13,765 bases of DNA from Caulobacteraceae bacterium (GTDB lineage: Bacteria; Pseudomonadota; Alphaproteobacteria; Caulobacterales; Caulobacteraceae). This document shows, one piece after another, positions 6,295 through 13,374 of this stretch. Location: positions 1 through 13,765 of the forward strand of contig CANJYY010000029.1 of NCBI GenBank assembly GCA_947479185.1. The letters run 5' to 3'. Made by a program: the position numbers and the translations under genes. The notes under the pieces were generated by a model, which was given only the letters and a program-made list of their open reading frames with translations, did not search any database and was not told where the DNA came from. Every line of letters begins with the position of its first letter. Positions within the stretch are counted from its first letter, which is position 1.

Positions 6295-7719
6295 ATGAAC
6301 CAGGACGACTATCAGGCGCAGGACGCCACGGGGCTGGCCGCCCTGATCGCAGCGAAGGCGGTCAGCGCGGCCGAGGTGCTCGAGGCGGCGCTCACCCGGG
6401 CGGAGGCGGTCAATCCGACCCTCAACGCCATCATCCTGTCGCTGGAGGACCAGGCCCGGGCGCAGGTCGCGGCCGGAACGCCTGACGGCCCGCTCGGCGG
6501 CGTGCCGTGGCTGATCAAGGACATCAGCGCCCAGGTCGCCGGCACGCCGACCACCAGCGGCTCGCGGCTGTTCAGGGACAACGTCGCCGCCGCCGACAGC
6601 GCCATCGTCACGGCCTACCGCCAGGCCGGGCTGGTGATCTTCGGCAAGACCAACACGCCGGAGTTCGGGCTGGAGCCGGTGACCGAGCCGGAACTGTTCG
6701 GACCGACCCACAATCCCTGGAGTCTCGACCACACGCCCGGCGGATCGTCCGGCGGGTCAGCGGCGGCCGTGGCGGCGGGCATCCTGCCGGCGGCCCACGC
6801 CAGCGACGGGGGCGGCTCGATCCGCATGCCGGCCTCCTGCTGCGGCCTGTTCGGCCTGAAGCCCAGCCGCGGCCGGGTGTCGTTCGCGCCGGCCGACGAG
6901 GGCTGGGGCGGGTTCTCGATCCAGCACGCGGTGACGCGCACGGTCCGTGACAGCGCCGCCCTGCTGGACATGGTCTGCCGGCCCGTCGGCGGCGACCCCT
7001 ACTGGCTGGAGCCGCCCGCGACGCCGTTCGCCGCCGAGGTTGGCCGCGATCCCGGCAGGTTGCGCATTGGCGTGCTGCCCGGCGGCGTCGCCGGCGAGAC
7101 GATCGATCCCGAATGCGCCGCAGCGGTAGCCGATGTGGCCCGGTTGTGCGCGTCACTCGGCCATGAGGTCGAGGAGATCAGCCTGACCGTCGACTTCCCG
7201 GCCATGCGCGAGGGCGCCGGTTCGATCATCGCCGCCAACATCGCCGCCACGATCGACGGCGAGATCGCCCGGCGCGGTCGTCCGCTCGAGGACGGCGAGA
7301 TCGACGCGGTCACCGTCGCCATGCACCGCCGCGGCCAGAAGGTTTCCGGCGCGCTCTACGTCCAGTCGATGCAGGCGGCCCATGCGGCCGGCCGCGAAAT
7401 GGCGAAGACCCAGGAGACGTTCGACGTGCTGCTGTGCTCGACCATGGGCCAGCCGCCGATCCCCAAGGGCGCGCTGCGGGGCGATCCGCTGGACCTGCGC
7501 GGCTACGCCGACCGGCTGTTCGCCTTCATGACCAACACCCAGCTGGCCAATCTGACCGGCCAGCCGGCGATGAGCGTGCCGCTGGCCTGGAGCGCCGGCG
7601 GCCTGCCGATCGGCATCCAGTTCATGGGCCGGCCTGGCGATGACGCCGGTCTGCTGCGGCTGGCCGGGCAGCTGGAGACGGCCCGCCCCTGGGCCGGGCG
7701 GCGGCCCACGATGAGCTGA
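6295..7719 (+). CDS. Amidase-signature family hydrolase
   Basis: The 474-residue cytoplasmic enzyme belongs to the amidase signature (Ser-cisSer-Lys) family and should hydrolyse a carboxamide to acid and ammonia or amine. The triad is complete: K75 in WLIKD, the cis-serine S151 in PGGSSGGSAAAVA, and nucleophile S175 in SDGGGSIRMPAS, with family-typical spacing of 76 and 24 residues. Length is normal. The frame is open back to a GTG at 6232, but ATG 6295 is chosen because GGGGAGA at 6283-6289 precedes it and the family N-terminal helix (ATGLAALIAAKAVSAAEV) then begins near residue 11. It is not GatA-like in context, as no gatB or gatC is nearby. It is divergent from the monooxygenase and probably co-regulated with it. 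Substrate is unknown. Confidence 0.92.
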   Translation: MNQDDYQAQDATGLAALIAAKAVSAAEVLEAALTRAEAVNPTLNAIILSLEDQARAQVAAGTPDGPLGGVPWLIKDISAQVAGTPTTSGSRLFRDNVAAADSAIVTAYRQAGLVIFGKTNTPEFGLEPVTEPELFGPTHNPWSLDHTPGGSSGGSAAAVAAGILPAAHASDGGGSIRMPASCCGLFGLKPSRGRVSFAPADEGWGGFSIQHAVTRTVRDSAALLDMVCRPVGGDPYWLEPPATPFAAEVGRDPGRLRIGVLPGGVAGETIDPECAAAVADVARLCASLGHEVEEISLTVDFPAMREGAGSIIAANIAATIDGEIARRGRPLEDGEIDAVTVAMHRRGQKVSGALYVQSMQAAHAAGREMAKTQETFDVLLCSTMGQPPIPKGALRGDPLDLRGYADRLFAFMTNTQLANLTGQPAMSVPLAWSAGGLPIGIQFMGRPGDDAGLLRLAGQLETARPWAGRRPTMS

Positions 7720-7725
7720 TGAGTC

Positions 7726-7753
7726 GGGACAGGCGCCGTTGGGTGTCTGTCCC
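7726..7753. terminator. Hairpin between convergent amidase and selO genes (probable bidirectional terminator)
   Basis: A 12-bp stem with a 4-nt loop can form: GGGACAGGCGCC at 7726-7737 pairs with GGTGTCTGTCCC at 7742-7753, with two G-T wobbles. It fills nearly all of the 33-bp gap between the two stop codons. No long T-run follows on either strand, so termination is likely by position and stem strength but not certain. Confidence 0.5.
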
Positions 7754-9216
7754 TATACCAGCCCCCAGGCCTGGCGCGCCTGTTCCAGGCGCGCCAGCTT
7801 GGCCTCGAACGGACCCCAGTCATCCCGGTCGGCGATGGCCGCCCAGAGGGTCTCGACCTCGTCGACCAGCATCTCCTCCGGCTCGGCGGCGGCGAACATC
7901 GGATGGTCCAGCCGTTCGGGCCGGTCGGCTTCGGCGTCGGCCAGCGCCGCGCGGAACGCGAAGAACGCCTCGCCGCCGTAGAGGTCGGCGCGGGGGCCGG
8001 CCAGCGCGCGGCCTTCCCCGCCGCAGAACCAGTCGAAGAAGAACGGCTCCCAGCGCAGTCGCTCGCCGCCCTCGGCCAGCGCCCGGAAGGCCGCGTTGAC
8101 CAGCTCGAGGTCGGCGTCCGGGCCGCGCGACCGGAGGCCCAGCCGCGCCAGCATCGCCGCGCGCATGGCCTCGCGATAGGCCGGGGTGAAGCCGTTGAGC
8201 GCTGCCACCAGTGCGTCGGACTCCGTGACCAGCGACAGGCAGCCAGCCAGCTGCTGCAGGTTCCAGAACGCCGCTTCCGGCTGGCGGCCGAAGCTGTAGA
8301 GGCCGGTCTCGTCGAAATAGGCGGCGGTGAAGTTGGGATCATTGCGCGGCAGGAAGCGCCAGGGGCCGTAGTCGAAGCTCTCGCCGGTCACGACCATGTT
8401 GTCGGTGTTGAGCACGCCGTGGACGAAGCCCGCGGCCATCCAGCGGGCGACCAGCCGGGCCGTGCGGGCGACGACCGCGGCCAGCAGGGCCGCGGGCCGG
8501 TCGGCGGCGTCGGCCAGTTCGGGATAGTAGGCGTCGATGCAGTGGTCCACGAGCCGGCTGACGTTGTCGCCGCGCTCCAGGTAGGCCTGCCGCTGGAACG
8601 TCCCGAAGCGCATGTGGCTGTGGGACAGCCGGACCATGACGGCCGACCGGGTAGGGCTGGGCTCGTCGTTGCGCTCGAGGTTCTCACCCGTCTCGATCAG
8701 CGAGAAGCAGCGGCTGGTCGGCACGCCGAGCGCCTCCAGCATCGTCGCCGCCAGCACCTCGCGCACGCCGCCCTTCAGCGTCAGACGGCCATCGCCGCGT
8801 CGCGACCAGGGCGTCTGGCCCGAGCCCTTGGTGGCCAGGTCGAGCAGCCGGGCGCCCGGGGTCTCGCGCAGCTGGGCGAACAGGAAGCCCCGCCCATCGC
8901 CGAGGTCGGGATTGTAGGTGCGGAACTGGTGGCCGTGATAGCGCATGGCCAGCGGCCCGGGCTGGCCCGCCGGCAGGGGCTCGAACCGGCCGAAGTGGCG
9001 GATCCACTCGTCATCCGTCAGGGCGCCCAGGCCAACGGTCTCCGCCGCCCGCTGGTTGCGGTGACGCAGGATCGTCTGCGGGAAGTCCGCCGCCGCCACC
9101 GGGTCGGAGAACTCCGGACCAAGCTGCATGAAACGGGCATCGGGACGGTAGTCTGAAGAGACGGGCATCCCTCGCAGATGACCGTCGATATCGGCCGGCG
9201 CAAGTCCGGTTTTCAT
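7753..9216 (-). CDS. selO: SelO-family protein adenylyltransferase (YdiU/UPF0061)
   Basis: The 487-residue product is a pseudokinase-fold SelO homologue, a family known to transfer AMP from ATP to protein Ser/Thr/Tyr and linked to redox stress. Hallmarks in order are YHGHQF at 93-98, LGDGR at about 105-109, KGSGQTPWSRRGDGR at 130-144, HGVLNTDNM at 266-274, DYGPW at 282-286 and YSFGRQP at 307-313. D272, N273 and D282 keep the exact relative spacing of the published catalytic and metal residues D252, N253 and D262 of Pseudomonas SelO. ATG 9216 is chosen over ATG 9345 because GAAGGGG lies six bases upstream and the longer form would run about 95 bp into nhaA. The C-terminus is unlike E. coli SelO: it ends in QARQAWGLV, without the NPxxxLRN segment or a terminal Cys motif. 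It is divergent from nhaA. Confidence 0.9.
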   Translation of the reverse strand: MKTGLAPADIDGHLRGMPVSSDYRPDARFMQLGPEFSDPVAAADFPQTILRHRNQRAAETVGLGALTDDEWIRHFGRFEPLPAGQPGPLAMRYHGHQFRTYNPDLGDGRGFLFAQLRETPGARLLDLATKGSGQTPWSRRGDGRLTLKGGVREVLAATMLEALGVPTSRCFSLIETGENLERNDEPSPTRSAVMVRLSHSHMRFGTFQRQAYLERGDNVSRLVDHCIDAYYPELADAADRPAALLAAVVARTARLVARWMAAGFVHGVLNTDNMVVTGESFDYGPWRFLPRNDPNFTAAYFDETGLYSFGRQPEAAFWNLQQLAGCLSLVTESDALVAALNGFTPAYREAMRAAMLARLGLRSRGPDADLELVNAAFRALAEGGERLRWEPFFFDWFCGGEGRALAGPRADLYGGEAFFAFRAALADAEADRPERLDHPMFAAAEPEEMLVDEVETLWAAIADRDDWGPFEAKLARLEQARQAWGLV

Positions 9217-9250
9217 TGGGCGCCCCTTCGCCCCATGGTAGCTGGAGGCC

Positions 9251-10441
9251 ATGACACGCCGTTTCACGCTCGATTTCCTCAAGACCGAAGCCGCCTCCGG
9301 CCTCGTGCTGGCGTTTGCGGCGCTGGCGGCCATCGCCCTGGCCAACTCGCCGTTGCGTGAGGCCTATTTCGGCTTCGTGAAGTCGCCCTTCACCCTGCAG
9401 CTCGGCGGCTGGGAGGAAACGAAGTCGGTTCTCAAATGGACCAAGGACGGCCTGATGGCCGTGTTCTTCTTCGTCGTCGGCCTTGAGATCAAATACGAGG
9501 TGCTCAAGGGCGAGCTGTCCAACCCGCGCAAACTGGCGACGCCGGTGTTCGCGGCGCTGGGCGGGATGCTGGTTCCGGCGCTGGTGTTCCTGGCGTTCAA
9601 TCTCGGCGACGGCGGATCCCCGCGCGGCTGGCCGATCCCGACCGCGACCGACATCGCCTTCGCCCTGGCGGCCCTGGCCATCGCCGCACCCCGGCTGCCG
9701 GCCTCGCTGCGGATCTTCCTGCTGACGCTGGCCATCGCCGACGATCTGGGGGCCGTGGCGCTGATCGCCATCCTGTTCAGCGCACAGATCGATCTGGCGG
9801 CGCTGGCTGGCGCGGGCGCAGGCCTGGCCGTGCTGGTCTGGATCGGCCGCTGGAAGGCCGACCCGACCGTGCTGTTCGCCCTGGTCTTCCTGGCGGTCTG
9901 GGCCTTCACCCTCAAGTCGGGCGTGAACACCTCGCTCGCCGGCGTCGCCGCCGCCATGACCGTGCCCGTCAGCGGTCACAGGCCCGGTGAGCACGGGCAG
10001 CTGAAACGCTACATGGAGGCACTGCACCCCTATGTCGCCTACGGCGTGCTGCCGTTCTTCGCCTTCGTCGCGGCCGGCTTCGCCTTCGACGCCTTCCCGG
10101 CCGGGGGGCTGCTGGCGCCCCTGCCGCTCGGCATCGCCGCCGGTCTGGTGCTCGGCAAGCCCGTCGGCGTGCTCGGCGCGACGGCCCTGGTCTGCGCGCT
10201 GAAACTGGGCCAACGGCCGAGCGGCGCGACCTGGACGCAGATCCTTGGGGTGTCGATGCTCTGTGGCGTGGGCTTCACCATGAGCCTGTTCATCGGCGGC
10301 CTGGCCTTCCACGACGGCGCGGCCGCCTCGCAGGTCCAGCTGGGCGTGGTCGCCGGTTCGCTGATTTCCGCCCTGGCGGGCGTTTTGACGCTGCGGCTGG
10401 CGCAACCGTCCGTGTCAAAGCGGGCGAACGCCGCTTTTTGA
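9251..10441 (+). CDS. nhaA: NhaA-type Na+/H+ antiporter
   Basis: The 396-residue inner-membrane protein should exchange cytoplasmic Na+ or Li+ for external protons. It has about a dozen hydrophobic segments and all core NhaA motifs: GLMAVFFFVVGLEIKYE at 67-83, TATDIAFA with D134, AIADDLGA with D164 and D165 (the ion-binding pair), LGKPVG with K303, and GFTMSLFIGGLAF at 341-353. These align with E. coli D133, D163, D164 and K300, and length is close to E. coli (388 aa). The start has GGAGG only two bases before the ATG, which is tight, but the protein begins where the family does. At the position of E. coli pH-sensor H225 (LKSGVHATLAGV) this protein has N226, and the segment matching E. coli H253-H256 is one residue shorter. 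It diverges from selO by 34 bp. Confidence 0.94.
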   Translation: MTRRFTLDFLKTEAASGLVLAFAALAAIALANSPLREAYFGFVKSPFTLQLGGWEETKSVLKWTKDGLMAVFFFVVGLEIKYEVLKGELSNPRKLATPVFAALGGMLVPALVFLAFNLGDGGSPRGWPIPTATDIAFALAALAIAAPRLPASLRIFLLTLAIADDLGAVALIAILFSAQIDLAALAGAGAGLAVLVWIGRWKADPTVLFALVFLAVWAFTLKSGVNTSLAGVAAAMTVPVSGHRPGEHGQLKRYMEALHPYVAYGVLPFFAFVAAGFAFDAFPAGGLLAPLPLGIAAGLVLGKPVGVLGATALVCALKLGQRPSGATWTQILGVSMLCGVGFTMSLFIGGLAFHDGAAASQVQLGVVAGSLISALAGVLTLRLAQPSVSKRANAAF

Positions 10442-10444
10442 CAC
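10412..10444 (+). terminator. Hairpin with T-run overlapping the nhaA stop codon
   Basis: AAAGCGG at 10417-10423 and CCGCTTT at 10431-10437 form a 7-bp stem with a 7-nt loop, and the T-run continues to 10439, like an intrinsic terminator. The flanks extend the symmetry: GTGTCAAA at 10412-10419 pairs with TTTGACAC at 10437-10444, allowing a longer stem with two bulged Ts. The element includes the last codons and stop of nhaA. Confidence 0.5.
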
Positions 10445-10479
10445 CTGTGCTGTCACACGACAGACACGAAGCGACCATT

Positions 10480-10499
10480 ATCCCTTGCTGGCAAGGGAT
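10480..10499. promoter_or_regulatory. 20-bp palindrome ATCCCTTGC-TG-GCAAGGGAT (candidate operator)
   Basis: Perfect 9-bp arms flank a TG spacer. The right end shares its last T with the TTGACGC -35 element, so a bound dimer would overlap RNA polymerase. It does not resemble a Fur or Zur box. As RNA it could also form a hairpin, but with a 2-nt loop this is unfavourable, so a DNA operator is more likely. Confidence 0.5.
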
Positions 10500-10533
10500 T
10501 GACGCTTGTGCAGGCTTCCCGGGTTACCGTAGG

Positions 10534-10562
10534 TGACGCCGTCAACTTTGACGGGACCGTCA
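10534..10562. promoter_or_regulatory. Tandem TGACG palindromes in the receptor leader
   Basis: TGACG-C-CGTCA at 10534-10544 and TGACGG-GA-CCGTCA at 10549-10562 are two perfect palindromes with the same half site, starting 15 bp apart. A third TGACG is part of the -35 element at 10500-10504. They may be tandem protein-binding sites or, as RNA, competing small hairpins in the 5' leader. Confidence 0.4.
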
Positions 10563-10630
10563 GGTCCCCAGAGGCGTCTCAATCCGCGCGGTTCCTCCCC
10601 GACCCGCGCCAAAAAACTACAGGACAGGAA

Positions 10631-13171
10631 ATGCGCTTTTCACAACTGCTCCGCGCGTCGGCTTCTGCCGCCGTGCTCTCGGCCCTTTTCGCCGGCGCCG
10701 CCTATGCCCAGGACCAGCAGCCGTCCACGGTCGACGCGATCATCGTCACCGCCACCAAGCGTGAGCAGAGCCTGCAGGACGTGCCGGTCGTGGTCACCGC
10801 TGTCAGCGGCCAGCTGATGCAGGACGCGGGCGTCAAGGACATCAAGGATCTGACGATCCTGACCCCGGGCCTGACGGTCACCTCGACCTCCAACGAAACC
10901 GTCACCACCGCCCGCATCCGCGGCGTCGGCACCGTCGGCGACAACCCCGGTCTGGAATCCTCGGTCGGCGTCGTGATCGACGGCGTCTATCGCCCGCGCA
11001 ACGGCGTTTCGTTCGGCGACCTCGGTGAACTGCAGCGCGTCGAAGTGCTGAAGGGTCCGCAGGGCACGCTGTTCGGCAAGAACACCTCGGCCGGCGTCAT
11101 CAACATCCTGTCGGTCGCCCCGTCGTTCAACTTCGGCGCCCAGGGCGAAGTCACCGTCGGCGACTACGGCGCCCGCGGCGTCTCGGCCTCGGTCACCGGC
11201 CCCCTGACGGGCGACGACACCGTCGCCGGCCGTCTGTTCATGGCCGCGCGCCAGCGCGACGGCTACCTGGACGTGGTCACCGGCACCGCCGGCCCGCGCA
11301 CCCAGAAGGACGACGTGAACCAGGACTTCTGGACCATCCGCGGCCAGATGCTGATCGTTCCCAACGACGCCCTCACCGTCCGGATCATCGGCGACTACAC
11401 CTCGCGCGATGAATCCTGCTGCCTCGCGACCCAGCTGTCGGTCGGCAACGCGGTCAACTCGCGCGCCAACTTCATCAACGCGGTCCGTCCGGGCTCGATC
11501 GCCACGACCGAAACCCCGTTCAGCCGTTCGGCCTACGCCAACCGCGACACCGGCCAGTACATCGTCGACACGGGCTTCTCGGCCCAGGCCGACTGGGAAA
11601 TCAATGACGCGGTCACCCTGACCTCGATCACCGCCTGGCGGAACTGGCGCGCCGAAACCGGTCAGGATTCTGACTTCAGCGCCGCCGACATCGCCTACCG
11701 CCCGAACGACGGCACGAACTTCACCGAGTTCGGCCAGGTCTCGCAGGAATTCCGGCTCGCCGGCGCGACGGACAGCTTCGACTGGCTGGTCGGCGCCTTC
11801 TACGCCAAGGAAGATCTCGAGTCGCGTTCGGTGCTGAAGTACGGCCAGGACTTCTACGCCTACTTCGACACGCGCGTTCTGGGCGGCGTTCCGGCTCTGA
11901 TCGGCCTGAGCTCGGCCGCGATCCACCAGGCCGGCACCGGCGCGGATGACCGCTACAAGCAGCAGGACACCACGTTCGCGCTGTTCACGGACAACACCTG
12001 GTCGATCACGGAAGCCCTGAAGCTGACGGCCGGCCTGCGCTACACCAACAGCGAAAAGAGCCTGACGACCACCTACTCCACCACCGGCGCCTCGTGCGAC
12101 CAGGGTGAAGCGGCCTATGGCTCCATCGCCGGCCTGGCCGGTGTCGCCACCGCCCGTTCGATCGTCGGCGGCCTGTGCCTGAACGCCCAGAACAACGACT
12201 TCGACGCCCTGGGCGCCTTCCAGCAGAACAAGGGCGAGGAAGAGGTCACCGGGACGGTCAAGCTGTCCTACAAGGTCACCGAAGACATCATGACCTACGC
12301 CTCCGTCGCGCGGGGCTACAAGGCGGGCGGCTTCAACCTCGACCGCACCAGCCGCGCCCGGATCACGCCGAACGGTTCGCCGCTGCCCTTCAACACGGCC
12401 GTCAACTGCGCCGTGGCCACGGGTTGCCTGGACTTCGCCGTCCTGTCCGACACCAGCTTCGCCGCCGAGTTCGCGGACTCCTACGAAGTCGGGATCAAGA
12501 CCAAGTGGTTCAACAACTCGCTGCTGCTGAACGCGACCGTCTTCTATCAGGACTACACCGACTTCCAGCTGAACACCTTCATCGGCACGGCCTTCGTGGT
12601 CGAGTCGATCCCCGAGGTGATCTCCAAGGGCGTCGACGCCGACTTCGTGTGGTTCACGCCGATCGACGGCCTGGCCCTGCAGGGCGGCGTGACCTACGCC
12701 GAAACCCAGTTCGGCACCTTCACCGCCGCTGACCTGACCGACCCGAGCCGCTTCAACGCCGTGTTCCGCCTGCCGGGTTCGCAGGTCTCGTTCGCGCCGC
12801 GCTGGTCGTCGTCGGTCTCGGCCACCTACGAGCGCGACCTGAACGACTCGCTGGTGTTCCGCACCAACGTCTCGGCCAAGTACACCTCGCGCTACAACAC
12901 CGGCTCCGACCTGCACCCCGTCAAGGACCAGGAAGCCTTCGCCCTCGTGAACGCCCGCATCGGCATCGGCTCTACGGACGAGCGCTGGTCGGTGGAACTG
13001 TTCTCGAACAACCTGTTCGACCAGGACTACCTGCAGGTCGCCTTCAACGGCCCGTTCCAGGTCGACACGTCCAACCCGTACAGCGCGACGGCGGACGCCA
13101 ACATCTCGACCTACGACACCTTCCTGGGCGCGCCCCGGACGGTGGGCCTGACCCTGCGCGGCAAGTTCTAG
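10631..13171 (+). CDS. TonB-dependent outer-membrane receptor
   Basis: The 846-residue product is an outer-membrane active transporter energised by TonB-ExbBD. Residues 1-26 form a signal peptide (charged start, hydrophobic core, cleavage after AAYA before QDQQ). A TonB-box-like VDAIIVTA is at 34-41. The plug domain follows, with RVEVLKGPQGTLFGKNTSAG at about 136-155, a diagnostic stretch. The rest is a 22-strand-type beta barrel ending in LRGKF with the C-terminal Phe used for outer-membrane insertion. There is no N-terminal STN signalling domain, so it is a plain transporter. Three cysteine pairs lie in predicted barrel loops (263/264, 489/516, 593/599). ATG 10631 is chosen over upstream TTG 10499 because it starts the signal peptide and follows AGGACAGGAA. 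Cargo is unknown; the nearby catabolic genes make a hydrophobic carbon compound as likely as a siderophore. Confidence 0.95.
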   Translation: MRFSQLLRASASAAVLSALFAGAAYAQDQQPSTVDAIIVTATKREQSLQDVPVVVTAVSGQLMQDAGVKDIKDLTILTPGLTVTSTSNETVTTARIRGVGTVGDNPGLESSVGVVIDGVYRPRNGVSFGDLGELQRVEVLKGPQGTLFGKNTSAGVINILSVAPSFNFGAQGEVTVGDYGARGVSASVTGPLTGDDTVAGRLFMAARQRDGYLDVVTGTAGPRTQKDDVNQDFWTIRGQMLIVPNDALTVRIIGDYTSRDESCCLATQLSVGNAVNSRANFINAVRPGSIATTETPFSRSAYANRDTGQYIVDTGFSAQADWEINDAVTLTSITAWRNWRAETGQDSDFSAADIAYRPNDGTNFTEFGQVSQEFRLAGATDSFDWLVGAFYAKEDLESRSVLKYGQDFYAYFDTRVLGGVPALIGLSSAAIHQAGTGADDRYKQQDTTFALFTDNTWSITEALKLTAGLRYTNSEKSLTTTYSTTGASCDQGEAAYGSIAGLAGVATARSIVGGLCLNAQNNDFDALGAFQQNKGEEEVTGTVKLSYKVTEDIMTYASVARGYKAGGFNLDRTSRARITPNGSPLPFNTAVNCAVATGCLDFAVLSDTSFAAEFADSYEVGIKTKWFNNSLLLNATVFYQDYTDFQLNTFIGTAFVVESIPEVISKGVDADFVWFTPIDGLALQGGVTYAETQFGTFTAADLTDPSRFNAVFRLPGSQVSFAPRWSSSVSATYERDLNDSLVFRTNVSAKYTSRYNTGSDLHPVKDQEAFALVNARIGIGSTDERWSVELFSNNLFDQDYLQVAFNGPFQVDTSNPYSATADANISTYDTFLGAPRTVGLTLRGKF

Positions 13172-13195
13172 TCACGTAGAGATCGCTGAAAAGCG

Positions 13196-13230
13196 AAGGG
13201 CGGCTCGGGGAAACCCGGGCCGCCCTTTTT
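13196..13230 (+). terminator. Strong rho-independent terminator of the TonB-receptor gene
   Basis: A 14-bp stem (13196-13209 with 13214-13227, one T-G wobble) is closed by a GAAA tetraloop and followed by TTTTT at 13226-13230. It starts 25 bp after the receptor stop codon. Confidence 0.94.
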
Positions 13231-13254
13231 CTTTGTGCTGCGGAGCCTCTGTGC

Positions 13255-13296
13255 GTCCTTCGAGACGCTCGCCTGATGCTCGCTCCTCAGGATGAC
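13255..13296. repeat. Intergenic repeat, copy 1 (degenerate)
   Basis: This unit runs from GTCCTTCGAGACGC to CTCCTCAGGATGAC. It is an inverted match to the unit at 13324-13368: both share TTCGAGACGC, CCTGATG and CGCTCCTCA when put in the same direction. From memory, similar 'CATCCTGAGGAGC ... GCGTCTCGAAGGA' units are scattered between genes of Caulobacter-related alphaproteobacteria. The inner stem is broken in this copy. Confidence 0.65.
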
Positions 13297-13323
13297 GGAG
13301 AGGGGTGGCTTGCACAAACGCCC

Positions 13324-13368
13324 GTCGTGGTGAGGAGCGGGCCATCAGGCCCGCGTCTCGAACCACCC
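13324..13368. repeat. Intergenic repeat, copy 2 (inverted relative to copy 1)
   Basis: The centre is a perfect hairpin: GCGGGCC at 13337-13343, loop ATCA, and GGCCCGC at 13348-13354, flanked by TGAGGA and GTCTCGAACCACC. It stands six bases beyond the 3' end of the leftward hydrolase gene, and on either strand its transcript would fold. No ORF or transposase is associated. Confidence 0.65.
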
Positions 13369-13374
13369 AGGGTG

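Larger units (their letters stand above)
10442..10630 (+). promoter_or_regulatory. Leader and promoter region of the TonB-dependent receptor gene
   Basis: This 189-bp region holds a perfect Caulobacter-type -35 element, TTGACGC at 10499-10505, and a second, TTGACGG at 10548-10554; a -10 match is weak in both cases (GTTACC at 10523-10528 for the first). A ribosome site (AGGACAGGAA, 10621-10630) abuts ATG 10631. Several palindromes occur, including CTGTC-ACAC-GACAG at 10450-10463 and those listed separately. The region is in frame with the receptor back to TTG 10499, but that stretch lacks coding character. Confidence 0.55.

Noticed and set aside
9217..9345. Upstream ATG at 9345 as the selO start
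   Set aside because: The extension would overlap nhaA by about 95 bp on the opposite strand and has no family similarity; ATG 9216 has GAAGGGG six bases upstream.
9011..10405. A 464-codon minus-strand open frame opposite nhaA
   Set aside because: Gln/Arg/Gly-rich shadow translation, while the plus strand encodes a complete NhaA with all ion-binding residues.
10499..10630. TTG at 10499 as the start of the TonB receptor
   Set aside because: It would bury the signal peptide 44 residues inside the protein, and the added stretch overlaps promoter elements and palindromes.
10640..12916. A 758-codon minus-strand open frame inside the TonB-receptor gene
   Set aside because: It is the antisense shadow of a GC-biased gene, with composition typical of such shadows and no recognisable motif.
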